A stretch of 64,000 nt of DNA. It comes from Streptomyces sp. A3M-1-3 (lineage in GTDB: Bacteria > Actinomycetota > Actinomycetes > Streptomycetales > Streptomycetaceae). A program made the position numbers and the translations under genes. Below, piece after piece: positions 16,866-26,963 of the stretch; the stretch's first letter is position 1, and every line of letters begins with the position of its first letter. A model generated the notes under the pieces. That model was not told the DNA's origin, did not search any database, and saw nothing but the letters and a program-made list of their open reading frames with translations. The stretch covers positions 124,001 to 188,000 of the forward strand of contig NZ_JANAVP010000001.1 in the NCBI RefSeq assembly GCF_024213665.1. Direction: 5' to 3'.

Positions 16866-19322
16866 TCACGCCCGCAGCGCCTCCTCCAGGGTCCCGGCGA
16901 CCTCCGCCGCTTCCTTCTCCGGGAGCGGGGCGCCCTCCGCGTCCGTGACATAGAACGCGTCCACCGCGTTCGCGCCCAGCGTGCTCACGTGCGCGCTGCG
17001 GACCCGTACCTCCGACGACTCCAGCGCCCGGCCGATCCGGTGCAGCAGCCCCGGCGCGTCCTGCGCCCGTACCTCGATCACCGTCGCGAGCTGCGACCCC
17101 GCCGGTGCGACCGTCACCCGTGGCGGCGGCGCCGTCACCCCCCGCCGCCGCGGATAGGCCGCCTCGCGCTCGGCGAGCCGGGCCGGGATGTTGAGCGAAC
17201 CGTCCAGGGCCCGTACGAGATCGACGCGCAGCCGCGACGCCTGCGGCAGCGAGCCGAACTCGGCGGCCACCCGCCAGCTCAGCAGCAGCACCCCGCTCGG
17301 GCCCAGCTCCCCCGGCAGCTCAACGGACCGCAGGTCCGCAGCGCGTACGGTCAGCCGGTGCAGCGCGAGGACCCCGGCCGCCGCCGGGAGGACGCCCGGC
17401 TGGTCCGGTACGGCGATGAGCAGCTCGACGCCGACCGGTTCCGGTTCACCGCCCTCCGATGCCTCCGCCTGGGCGTGCAACGCCAGTACGGCCTCCCCGG
17501 TGCGGTGCGCCTCGATCGCGAGCCGTTCCTGATCCGCGCTGGGAGCCACCTCGTCGGGCGCCTCCGGCTCGTCGCCGGCCAGCACCGCCGCGACCCGGCT
17601 GACCAGGTCGGCGACGAGCGACCCGCGCCAGGTACTCCAGGCGGCCGGCCCGGTGGCCAGGGCATCGGCCTCGGTGAGGGCGTGCAGCAGTTCCAGCGTT
17701 CCGGCCGATCCCACGGCCGAGGCCACCGCCGTTACGGTCGCCGGATCGTCGAGATCCCGCCGGGTGGCGGTCTCGATGAGCAGCAGGTGGTGCCGTACCA
17801 GGGTGGCGAGCACGGCCACGTCGTTGCGGTCGAAGCCGATCCGCGCCGCCATGTCCCGGGCGATGACCTCCCCGGCGACGGAGTGGTCCCCGGGCCAGCC
17901 CTTGCCGATGTCGTGCAGCAGGGCCGCGACAAGCAGCAGGTCGGGGCGACCGACCCGCCGGGTCAGCGAGGACGCCCGTACCGCCGTCTCCACCAGGTGC
18001 CGGTCGACGGTCCAGGTGTGTACGGGATTGCGCTGCGGCCGGCAGCGGACCCGCTCCCAGTCCGGCAGCAACCGGGTGATCAGGCCTTCCGCCTCCAGCG
18101 CCTCCCACACGGCGACAGTCGGCTCACCCGCGCCGAGCAGGGTGACGAGCTGCTCGCGCGCCTCGGCCGGCCACGGCACGGGCAGCGGCCGCGCGGCGGC
18201 GGCCACGCTGAGCCGGCGGACCGCGTGCAGTGAGATCGGCAGCCCGGACTGGGCGGCGGCCGCGGCGGCGCGCAGCGGCAGCACGGGGTCGCGGTCGGGC
18301 CGTGCGGCGAGGGCGAGCACGACCTCGCCGTCCTGCTCGACGACGCCCTCGGCGAGCGGGGCGCGCTCGGCCGGGGGCTTCGGCCCGCCGCCGAGGAGGG
18401 TGCGCAGCCGGGGCCGGGACGAGCGCGAGCGCAGCACCCGGTTCACCTCGCGCCAGGTGACGTCACTGGCGTACGACACGGTGCGCGCCGCCTCGTACAC
18501 CTGGCGCAGCAGGGCGTCGGCGTCCAGCAGGCCCAAGCCTGCGGCGACCTGCTCCTGCTCCTGGAGGGCGAGCCGGTCGGTGGCCCGGCCGGTGGCGAGG
18601 TGCAGCGCGTCCCGGGCGTCGAGCAGCTGTCGCCGTGCCTCCGCCAGCCCCTCGCGGGGCGCGTCGGCGAGCCAGGACGCGGCGACGGCACGCAGCGCGG
18701 TGGCGTCCCGCAGGCCGCCGCGGGCCTCCTTGAGGTCGGGCTCCAGGAGGAACTGCAGCTCGCCCTGCCGGTGGGCGCGTTCGAGGCACAGCTCGTGCAG
18801 CTGGGGCAGCCGCTTGGGCGCCTGGTTGCGCCAGTCGGCGAGTACGGCCGTCCGGAGCCCGGCGGTGAGCCCGAGGTCACCGGCGACCGGCCGCGCGTCG
18901 AGCAGCCCGAGCTGGACCTTCAGGTCCTCGCCGGCGGTCTTGCGCGCCTCGGCGGGCGTCCGTACGGAATGGTCCAGGGCGAGCCCCAGGTCCCAGACCG
19001 GGTACCAGATCCGGTCCGCCAGCGAGGCGAGCGCGCCCGCGTCGGCGGTGCCGTCGTGCAGCAGCAGCAGGTCGAGGTCGCTGCGCGGGGACAGTCCGCC
19101 CCGCCCGTACCCGCCGACGGCGACCAGCGCCGCGCCGCGTACCCCGGTCTCCTGCACGGCGCCCGCGAACAGCGCGGACAGCCAGTCGTCGGTCAGCCCG
19201 GCCAGCCCGGAACGGCGCGACGGCCCGGACCGCGACTCCTCCTGGAGGAGTCGCAGCCGGGCCGCCGCATAACCGCTGGGTCCCGAGTCTGCTTGGCTCA
19301 TGGTCTCTTCGAGGCTCGTCAC
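16866..19322 (-). CDS. glnD: [Protein-PII] nucleotidyltransferase GlnD
   Basis: Modifies the PII protein GlnK in response to nitrogen. In S. coelicolor GlnD adenylylates GlnK instead of uridylylating it (established knowledge). The 818-residue protein has the nucleotidyltransferase core VAVGGYGRGGLSPRSDLDLL, an HD phosphohydrolase domain (LLLVAALLHDIGKGWPGDHS, then DRNDVAVLATLVRHHLLL), and two C-terminal ACT domains (around GVLPAAAGVLALHRLTVRAA and VIEVRAQDAPGLLHRIGRAL). GTG 19322 has GGAG seven bases upstream. It is the last gene of amtB-glnK-glnD, 45 bases after glnK. Confidence 0.96.
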   Translation of the reverse strand: MTSLEETMSQADSGPSGYAAARLRLLQEESRSGPSRRSGLAGLTDDWLSALFAGAVQETGVRGAALVAVGGYGRGGLSPRSDLDLLLLHDGTADAGALASLADRIWYPVWDLGLALDHSVRTPAEARKTAGEDLKVQLGLLDARPVAGDLGLTAGLRTAVLADWRNQAPKRLPQLHELCLERAHRQGELQFLLEPDLKEARGGLRDATALRAVAASWLADAPREGLAEARRQLLDARDALHLATGRATDRLALQEQEQVAAGLGLLDADALLRQVYEAARTVSYASDVTWREVNRVLRSRSSRPRLRTLLGGGPKPPAERAPLAEGVVEQDGEVVLALAARPDRDPVLPLRAAAAAAQSGLPISLHAVRRLSVAAAARPLPVPWPAEAREQLVTLLGAGEPTVAVWEALEAEGLITRLLPDWERVRCRPQRNPVHTWTVDRHLVETAVRASSLTRRVGRPDLLLVAALLHDIGKGWPGDHSVAGEVIARDMAARIGFDRNDVAVLATLVRHHLLLIETATRRDLDDPATVTAVASAVGSAGTLELLHALTEADALATGPAAWSTWRGSLVADLVSRVAAVLAGDEPEAPDEVAPSADQERLAIEAHRTGEAVLALHAQAEASEGGEPEPVGVELLIAVPDQPGVLPAAAGVLALHRLTVRAADLRSVELPGELGPSGVLLLSWRVAAEFGSLPQASRLRVDLVRALDGSLNIPARLAEREAAYPRRRGVTAPPPRVTVAPAGSQLATVIEVRAQDAPGLLHRIGRALESSEVRVRSAHVSTLGANAVDAFYVTDAEGAPLPEKEAAEVAGTLEEALRA

Positions 19323-19367
19323 CCAGTAGCTCCCGTTCCCCGTGATCGATGGGATCGATTCTGCGCG

Positions 19368-21064
<1,697 letters not shown>

Positions 21065-21187
21065 CGGCGTCTCCTCGTCGTCGGTACGGCCGCGTGCGGG
21101 CGGAGCGTGTAGACCTGCGGCTGAAGGGGCGGGCCGGTTATGCGCCATGAGGTTGCAGCAGCGCGGTTTCGGTCGATGCCGCACGAT

Positions 21188-21223
21188 GTTTCGCGCCAGT
21201 GACGAAGAGGTCTGGCGTGTTAC
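21188..21223 (-). promoter_or_regulatory. Candidate GlnR operator upstream of amtB
   Basis: Read on the minus strand: GTAAC, six bases, GACCT, four bases, GTCAC, six bases, GAAAC. This fits the GlnR box pattern of gTnAC and GaAAc half-sites (a1-b1-a2-b2) with a weak b1 half. The last GAAAC lies 124 bases before the amtB start. GlnR control of amtB-glnK-glnD is established in S. coelicolor; binding here is inferred. Confidence 0.7.
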
Positions 21224-21325
21224 GCCCCTATGAACTGCCGACGGGCGGGCGACCGCGTTCGTTATCGTCCCGCAGCCCGCGGGAGCGGGCACGGCGGGCC
21301 GGCGGCGGCTGAGCCGCAAAGAAAA

Positions 21326-21399
21326 CCGGCCGCGACAGCACCCGGTTGACCTGGCGTGAGGGAGCCGGTCGGGCTTTACGGGGTTACTGTCGCGGCCGG
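21326..21399. repeat. 13-base inverted repeat between nsdA end and amtB promoter
   Basis: CCGGCCGCGACAG at 21326-21338 is matched perfectly by its reverse complement at 21387-21399, with 48 bases between. It lies just after the nsdA stop (21425) and upstream of the amtB operator. It could be the nsdA terminator with a long loop, or a regulatory structure. Confidence 0.5.
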
Positions 21400-21424
21400 C
21401 GCTCGAAGGGCCCGGCGACGGGCC

Positions 21425-22942
21425 TCAGACCGCCTCCGCGGATTCGGGCAGCTGGGCGGCGATCTGATCGGTGAGCCGGACCACCTCGGCCACGTCTCCG
21501 TAGTCCCTGGCGGCCGTGTCCACCGTCTTGCGCAGCCTGGTGTTGACCCGCTCGGAGCGGACCCGCCTGGCCACTCCGATGGCCCGTTCCGCGAGGACCG
21601 TGCACTGTTCGGGCTCGCGCTGCATGAGGTGCACGGTGGCCATGCCGATGAGGTTCAGGGCGTACGACCGCTGGTGCTCGTCGTCCTTGCCGAACAGTTC
21701 GACGGCGCGCTGCATCACCGGTTCGGCGAGCGAGGCGTAGGTGGGGCTGCGGCCCGCCACATAGGCCAGGTCGCGGTACGAGTGGGCGTTCTCGCCGTTG
21801 AGCTCGGCCTCGGAGAAGAAGCGGATCCAGTCCGGATCGGGCTCGCCGCCGAGGGCCGCGTCGCCGAAGGTGTCCTCGGCCATCCGGACGGCCCGCTTGC
21901 ACCGGCTGGGCTGGCCCATGTTGGCGTACGCCCGGGCCTCCATCGCATACAGCATCGCCTGGGTACGCGGGGTGGCGCAGTCGCGGCTGCCGTACTGCGC
22001 GAGATGGATGAGTTCCAGCGCGTCCTCGGGGCGTCCGAGGTGGATCATCTGGCGGCTCATGCTGGAGAGGATGTACGAGCCGAGGGGCTTGTCCTCCGCC
22101 TCCTTGGCGGCGTGCAGGGCGAGGACGAAGTACTTCTGGGCGGTGGGCTGGAGGCCGACGTCGTAGCTCATCCAGCCGGCCAGTTCGGCGAGTTCGGCAG
22201 CGACCTTGAAGAGTCGCTTCGCGGTGTCCGCGGGCTGCGGTTCCTGGAGCAGGTCGGTCACCTCGTGCAGCTGGCCGACGACCGCCTTGCGGCGCAGGCC
22301 GCCACCGCACTGGGCGTCCCACTGGCGGAACATCACCGTGGTGGACTCCAGCAGGTCCAGCTCCGGCTTGGACAGCCGCGAGGGGCGGCGCGCGGAGGCC
22401 GCGGTCTCCGGCCGGCCGAGGTCGGTGGCGGGGACGGGCACCAGCCAGCGCTGCATCGGCTCGATGAGGGCGGGGCCGGCGGACAGGGCGAGTGACGTCC
22501 CGAGGAAGCCGCGCCGCGCGAGCATCAGGTCGCTGCGGGAGAACTCGCTGAGCAGCTGAACCGTCTGCGGGCCCGCCCAGGGCAGGTCGACGCCGGACAC
22601 CGAGGGTGACTGGTGCGCGGTACGCAGGCCGAGGTCCTCGATGGCGACGACGCAGCCGAAGCGCTCCGAGAAGAGCTCGGAGAGGATGCGCGGGATCGGC
22701 TCGCGGGGCTGCTCGCCGTCGAGCCAGCGGCGTACCCGCGAAGTGTCCGTGCTGATGTGGTGGGCGCCCATCTGGCGGGCCCGGCGGTTCACTTGGCGTG
22801 CCAGTTCGCCCTTCGACCAGCCGCTGCGTACGAACCACGAAGTCAGCTGCTCGTTGGGGCGCTTCTCAGCGTTCGTCGCGCTTCCGCCGTTGCCGCCCAC
22901 TGGAAGGCCCCCATTCCGCTCTGCCACTTTGTACGAACCCAT
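21425..22942 (-). CDS. nsdA: NsdA, negative regulator of antibiotic production and sporulation
   Basis: Tetratricopeptide-type regulator. In S. coelicolor loss of nsdA raises antibiotic output and speeds sporulation (established knowledge). The 505-residue protein starts MGSYKVAERNGGLPVGGNGG. It has an N-terminal HTH-like region (WFVRSGWSKGELARQVNRRA, DTSRVRRWLDGEQPREPIPR), a Tat-like RRGFLGTSLALSAGPAL stretch, and TPR-like helices to the C-terminus (MIHLGRPEDALELIHLAQYG, AMLYAMEARAYANMGQPSRC, NTRLRKTVDTAARDYGDVAE). The ATG at 22942 was chosen over a longer reading that includes upstream DNA. The position next to amtB matches S. coelicolor SCO5582 as I remember it. Confidence 0.88.
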   Translation of the reverse strand: MGSYKVAERNGGLPVGGNGGSATNAEKRPNEQLTSWFVRSGWSKGELARQVNRRARQMGAHHISTDTSRVRRWLDGEQPREPIPRILSELFSERFGCVVAIEDLGLRTAHQSPSVSGVDLPWAGPQTVQLLSEFSRSDLMLARRGFLGTSLALSAGPALIEPMQRWLVPVPATDLGRPETAASARRPSRLSKPELDLLESTTVMFRQWDAQCGGGLRRKAVVGQLHEVTDLLQEPQPADTAKRLFKVAAELAELAGWMSYDVGLQPTAQKYFVLALHAAKEAEDKPLGSYILSSMSRQMIHLGRPEDALELIHLAQYGSRDCATPRTQAMLYAMEARAYANMGQPSRCKRAVRMAEDTFGDAALGGEPDPDWIRFFSEAELNGENAHSYRDLAYVAGRSPTYASLAEPVMQRAVELFGKDDEHQRSYALNLIGMATVHLMQREPEQCTVLAERAIGVARRVRSERVNTRLRKTVDTAARDYGDVAEVVRLTDQIAAQLPESAEAV

Positions 22943-23325
22943 ATCAGAATGCCGCGAGTTGTGGCCGCCTGTCCCGGAGAAGCACCCACTCGAACAGGAA
23001 ACCGAGTTGCCCCCGGCATACCCACGCACGCACACAATCTCGAGGTTTGTGCACTGAAAGTAATCCTACGATCACGCCTTCGGCCATGGCGATTCCAGAA
23101 ACGCCACCATTCGCCACCCCTTCGAATGAACTCGCCTGCCACTGGGCGCGATTCACTTGACACAGGACGATCAGGAGTTGGCGGAACGGTGTACGCCAGG
23201 GCGCGCGCCTCCTGCCGCACTCCCCTCGTACCGCTGCGCGCCGCCGCGACCGGGCGGCGGCGACGGTACGTCACCGGGAGGCTCCCAGTCGTAACCACAG
23301 GCGAGTTCGACCCGTTGGAGGGGGC
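22943..23325. other. 383-base divergent promoter region (nsdA / prim-pol-like gene)
   Basis: Lower GC than its surroundings (for example around 23050-23110), as expected for promoters. No ORF with a sensible product, no tRNA and no strong hairpin seen. Confidence 0.4.
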
Positions 23326-23988
23326 ATGGGCTTCACGATCGGCAGCAGCCGGGGGATTCGCGAAATCCGGTCCGGCTCACGTCGCCGCGGCCGCACCACA
23401 GAGTGCACGGCGGTGGCCGAGTACACAGGGCTGTGGGGCTGGGACGCGGTCCCTGGCGCACGGGCGGCCGCCGGGGTCTGCTCCTGCGGCGACCGGCGGT
23501 GCGGGGCGCCCGGCGCCCATCCGCTGGCCTTCGCCGGTGAGGTGCACGCGGGGGCGACCCTCGACGAAGTGTCCAGGGCGTGGGGCGAGTTCCCCGGCGC
23601 GTCGGTCCTGCTGCCCGTCGGCCGCGCCTTCGACGTCCTCGACGTGGCGGAGCCGGCCGGCCGCCGCGCGCTCGTCCGGCTGGAGCGGATGGGCCTGCCG
23701 CTCGGCCCGGTCACGGCCACCCCGGACGGCCGCGCCCAGTTCTTCGTCGCACCCGGCGCCGCCGAGGAACTCCCCCAGCTGCTCTACCGCATGGGCTGGG
23801 ACGACGCGGATCTCGACCTGCGCGCGCTGGGCCGCGGCGCCCACCTCACCGCCCCGCCGTCCGACCACGGCGGGCTGGGCCCGGTCAGCTGGCTGCGCCC
23901 GCCGGCTCTGGAAACGGCCGGCCGGCCCCCCGAGGCCCGGCTACTGCTCGGCACCCTGGCGTACATCTGCCACCGCTCGACGCTCTGA
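23326..23988 (+). CDS. Prim-pol-domain-like protein (degenerate DNA primase/polymerase N-domain)
   Basis: 220 residues, of the group often annotated as bifunctional DNA primase/polymerase in Streptomyces. Visible features: the Cys cluster and PGAHP segment GVCSCGDRRCGAPGAHP, which occurs in N-terminal prim-pol domains, and VLLPVGRAFDVLDVAEPAGR where true prim-pols have an LDVDxxxGG catalytic motif. Only part of that acidic motif remains, so polymerase activity is doubtful. There is no helicase domain. ATG 23326 (MGFTIGSSRGIREIRSGSRR) has GGAGGGGGC upstream. It is convergent with ftsY, with a strong hairpin between. Confidence 0.7.
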   Translation: MGFTIGSSRGIREIRSGSRRRGRTTECTAVAEYTGLWGWDAVPGARAAAGVCSCGDRRCGAPGAHPLAFAGEVHAGATLDEVSRAWGEFPGASVLLPVGRAFDVLDVAEPAGRRALVRLERMGLPLGPVTATPDGRAQFFVAPGAAEELPQLLYRMGWDDADLDLRALGRGAHLTAPPSDHGGLGPVSWLRPPALETAGRPPEARLLLGTLAYICHRSTL

Positions 23989-24002
23989 ATCTCCGTCCGG
24001 GT

Positions 24003-24062
24003 ACGCAGAAGGGCCCCGCCGCATCTGCACATGTCTGCAATTGCGGCGGGGCCCTTCTGCGT
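24003..24062. terminator. Bidirectional terminator between prim-pol-like gene and ftsY
   Basis: A perfect 21-base inverted repeat: arms 24003-24023 (ACGCAGAAGGGCCCCGCCGC...) and 24042-24062, loop 18 bases. It starts 15 bases after one stop and lies 12 bases from the ftsY stop. Confidence 0.88.
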
Positions 24063-24073
24063 AGATACGACGG

Positions 24074-25297
24074 CTAGTCGCCGATCAGCGCGTCCACGAA
24101 CGCCTCCGGCTCGAACGGAGCCAGGTCGTCCGCACCCTCGCCCAGGCCCACCAGCTTCACCGGTACGCCGAGCTCGCGCTGCACCGCGATCACGATGCCG
24201 CCCTTGGCCGTACCGTCCAGCTTGGTCAGCACGATGCCGGTGATGTCCACGACCTCGGCGAAGACCCGCGCCTGCACCAGGCCGTTCTGGCCGGTCGTGG
24301 CGTCCAGCACGAGCAGCACCTCGTCCAGCGGACCGTGCTTCTCGACGACCCGCTTGACCTTGCCCAGCTCGTCCATCAGCCCGGTCTTGGTGTGCAGCCG
24401 GCCGGCGGTGTCGATGAGCACGACATCCGCGCCCTCGGCGATGCCCTCCTTGACCGCGTCGTAGGCGACCGACGCGGGGTCGCCGCCCTCGGGGCCGCGG
24501 ATCGTGCGCGCGCCGACCCGGTCGCCCCAGGTCTGGAGCTGGTCGGTGGCGGCGGCGCGGAAGGTGTCGGCCGCGCCGAGCACCACGCTGCGGCCGTCGG
24601 CCACCAGGACGCGGGCGAGCTTGCCGGTGGTGGTGGTCTTGCCGGTGCCGTTGACCCCGACGACCATGACGACACCGGGGCCGTCCAGACCGCTCTCGGT
24701 CTTCACCGAGCGGTCGGCATCGGTGCCGATGAGCTTCAGCAGCTCCTCGCGCAGCAGGCCGCGCAGGTCGTCCGGCGTACGTGTGCCGAGCACCTTCACC
24801 CGCTCGCGCAGCCGCTCGACGAGCTCCTGGGTGGGCGCGACGCCGACATCCGCCGTGAGGAGCGTGTCTTCGATCTCCTCCCAGGTGTCGTCGTCGAGGT
24901 GCTCGCGGGAGAGCAGCGTGAGCAGGCCCTTGCCGAGCGTGTTCTGCGAGCGGGAGAGCCGGGCGCGCAGCCGTACGAGACGGCCGGCGGTGGGCTCGGG
25001 CACCTCGATCTCGGGCGCGGGCGGCGCCGCGACGACCGGGTCCTCTACGGCGGCGGGTTCCGCCACGGCCGTCGAGGCGTCGGGGAGGTCGACCTCCTCG
25101 ATCGTGCGGCGTGGCTCTTCGACCGTCGGTGCGGCGTCCTCACCGACCTGAGGTTCGGCGGGCGGGGCAGTGATGGTCGGCGTGCTCGACGGTGCCGAGG
25201 GCGGCAGCTGCTTCTTCTTGCGGCTGCTGACCACGAGCCCGCTGATCGCGCCGACCGCGACCAGGGCGATGACTACAGCAAGGATGAGGATTTCCAT
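24074..25297 (-). CDS. ftsY: Signal recognition particle receptor FtsY
   Basis: GTPase receptor for Ffh at the membrane, 407 residues. It begins with a membrane segment (ILILAVVIALVAVGAISGLV) and a variable acidic linker rich in Pro/Ala/Glu. The NG domain has TLLSREHLDDDTWEEIEDTL, MVVGVNGTGKTTTTGKLARV, AADTFRAAATDQLQTWGDRV, VVLIDTAGRLHTKTGLMDEL and VLTKLDGTAKGGIVIAVQRE. The membrane-spanning start is typical of actinobacterial FtsY. ATG 25297 follows GGAAAT. Confidence 0.97.
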   Translation of the reverse strand: MEILILAVVIALVAVGAISGLVVSSRKKKQLPPSAPSSTPTITAPPAEPQVGEDAAPTVEEPRRTIEEVDLPDASTAVAEPAAVEDPVVAAPPAPEIEVPEPTAGRLVRLRARLSRSQNTLGKGLLTLLSREHLDDDTWEEIEDTLLTADVGVAPTQELVERLRERVKVLGTRTPDDLRGLLREELLKLIGTDADRSVKTESGLDGPGVVMVVGVNGTGKTTTTGKLARVLVADGRSVVLGAADTFRAAATDQLQTWGDRVGARTIRGPEGGDPASVAYDAVKEGIAEGADVVLIDTAGRLHTKTGLMDELGKVKRVVEKHGPLDEVLLVLDATTGQNGLVQARVFAEVVDITGIVLTKLDGTAKGGIVIAVQRELGVPVKLVGLGEGADDLAPFEPEAFVDALIGD

Positions 25298-25455
25298 ATC
25301 TCACCCAGTATGCGTGACCTCCCGGATGACCGTTCGTTCCCACCACGAGGCTGTTTGCCTCTGCGGGCCGGGCTGGTCCGCCGCCCGGCCGCCCTGCGGC
25401 TTTTGCGACGAATGTATGATGATTCGGCCCCCCACCCCTCCCCCACGGAGTGTGC

Positions 25456-26901
25456 ATGTCTGCCGAGTCCGACGGCGCGATAGAGACCCGCGGCCTGGAG
25501 CCCGTCCCCGACGACGAGCGCACGGGCCGCGTCCGTGAACTCTTCCCCACCTGGGTGGCGGCCAACATCAGCGTGCTGCTGCTCACGATGGGCGCCGGGA
25601 TGGTGGTGTTCAACGGACTCAACATCTGGCAGATCCTGGTCGTGGCCCTGGCGGCGCCCGTCGTCTCGTACGGGCTCGTCGGCCTGATCTCGATCGCGGG
25701 CAAGCGCGGCGGCTCGCCGGGCATGGCCCTCTCCCGCGCGGTCTTCGGCCAGCGCGGCAACCTCTTCCCCGGCTCGCTGATCTGGGTCGCGCGCTGGGGC
25801 TGGGAGACGATCAACGCCGTCACCGGTGCGTACGCGCTGCTGACCGTGCTGGATCTGCTGTTCGGCATCAAGAGCAACACCGTGCTGATCGTGGTGACCC
25901 TGCTGCTCTTTGTCGGCTGCACGTTCCTCGTCTCGGGGCTCGGCATCAACGCGCTGCGCGTGTGCAGCAAGTGGTCGACGTACCTCTTCGGCGGTTTCAG
26001 CGTGCTGGTGCTGGGCTACCTGGTCGCGAACACGGACTGGTCGGCGGTCCTCGACAAGCCGGCCGGCTCGACCGCGATGATGATCGCCGGCATCGGCACC
26101 CTCGCCGCGGGCGGCATCAGCTGGGTGCCCTCGGGCCCGGACTTCACCCGCTACCTGCCGCGTACCGCGTCGTCGAAGGGGATGGTCGGCGCCACCGTCG
26201 GCGGCGCGGGCGTCGTCGTGCTCCCCATGGTTCTGATGGGCGCGGTCATGGCAGTCGGCACCCCCGACCTGGCCTCGGCGTCCGACCCCGTCTCCTTCAT
26301 CGGCGAGCTGCTGCCGACCTGGATCGCCGTCCCGTACCTGCTGATCGCCCTGATCGGCATGCTGCTGATCAACTCGATGTCGATGTACTCGGCCGGCTTC
26401 ACCGCGCAGACCCTGGGCATCAGGGTCCCCCGCGCGTGGGCCGTGAGCGTGAACGCGGTGATCAGTCTGGTCTTCGGCTTCCTGCTGATGGTGGTGGCGA
26501 CCAGCTTCTTCGGCTCGTTCATCTCCTTCCTGACACTGCTCGCGGTGGCGTTCTCGGCGTGGATCGGCGTCTTCGGCGTGGACATGCTGCGCCGCCGTAT
26601 GTACGACGGCGAGGCGCTGATGGACACGACCCGCACCAGCGCGTACTGGTACCGGGGCGGATTCGCCTGGCAGGCCATGGCGGCGTGGGGCATCGCGCTG
26701 GTCGTGGGCCTGCTGTTCACCAGGGTCGACTGGTTCGCCGGGCCGTTGTCCGCCGGCTGGATCGGCGAGAACGGCCTGGGCTGGGCGGTCACCGTGCTCG
26801 TCGCAGCGCTGGTGTACGCGGTGCTGCCGCGGACGACGGCCGTGGAGCCCGCCCCGGTGGTCGCACCCGAGCCGGAGTGTGCCGGGGCCCTGTCCATCTG
26901 A
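25456..26901 (+). CDS. NCS1-family purine/cytosine permease-like transporter
   Basis: Membrane protein of 481 residues with about 12 hydrophobic segments. NCS1 signature-like parts are FPTWVAANISVLLLTMGAGM, GRRGG-like AGKRGGSPGMALSRAVFGQR, GSLIWVARWGWETINAVTGA, ISWVPSGPDFTRYLPR and SMSMYSAGFTAQTLGIRVPR. Family members take up cytosine, purines, hydantoins or thiamine-like compounds. The substrate cannot be assigned. ATG 25456 has GGAG six bases upstream. It is divergent from ftsY and followed 62 bases later by the LLM oxidoreductase gene on the same strand, so the two may be co-transcribed. Confidence 0.88.
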   Translation: MSAESDGAIETRGLEPVPDDERTGRVRELFPTWVAANISVLLLTMGAGMVVFNGLNIWQILVVALAAPVVSYGLVGLISIAGKRGGSPGMALSRAVFGQRGNLFPGSLIWVARWGWETINAVTGAYALLTVLDLLFGIKSNTVLIVVTLLLFVGCTFLVSGLGINALRVCSKWSTYLFGGFSVLVLGYLVANTDWSAVLDKPAGSTAMMIAGIGTLAAGGISWVPSGPDFTRYLPRTASSKGMVGATVGGAGVVVLPMVLMGAVMAVGTPDLASASDPVSFIGELLPTWIAVPYLLIALIGMLLINSMSMYSAGFTAQTLGIRVPRAWAVSVNAVISLVFGFLLMVVATSFFGSFISFLTLLAVAFSAWIGVFGVDMLRRRMYDGEALMDTTRTSAYWYRGGFAWQAMAAWGIALVVGLLFTRVDWFAGPLSAGWIGENGLGWAVTVLVAALVYAVLPRTTAVEPAPVVAPEPECAGALSI

Positions 26902-26963
26902 CGTGACGTCAACTAGCGTCCTGCTTCGCTGCTCACCGCGCCCGGCGAAGGGGGACGTTCCTC

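Larger units (their letters stand above)
21065..21424. other. 360-base nsdA-amtB intergenic region
   Basis: It contains the GlnR-type operator and the 13-base inverted repeat listed separately, plus a GCCCGC/GCGGGC hairpin at 21275-21290. No gene is supported in either direction. Confidence 0.5.
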
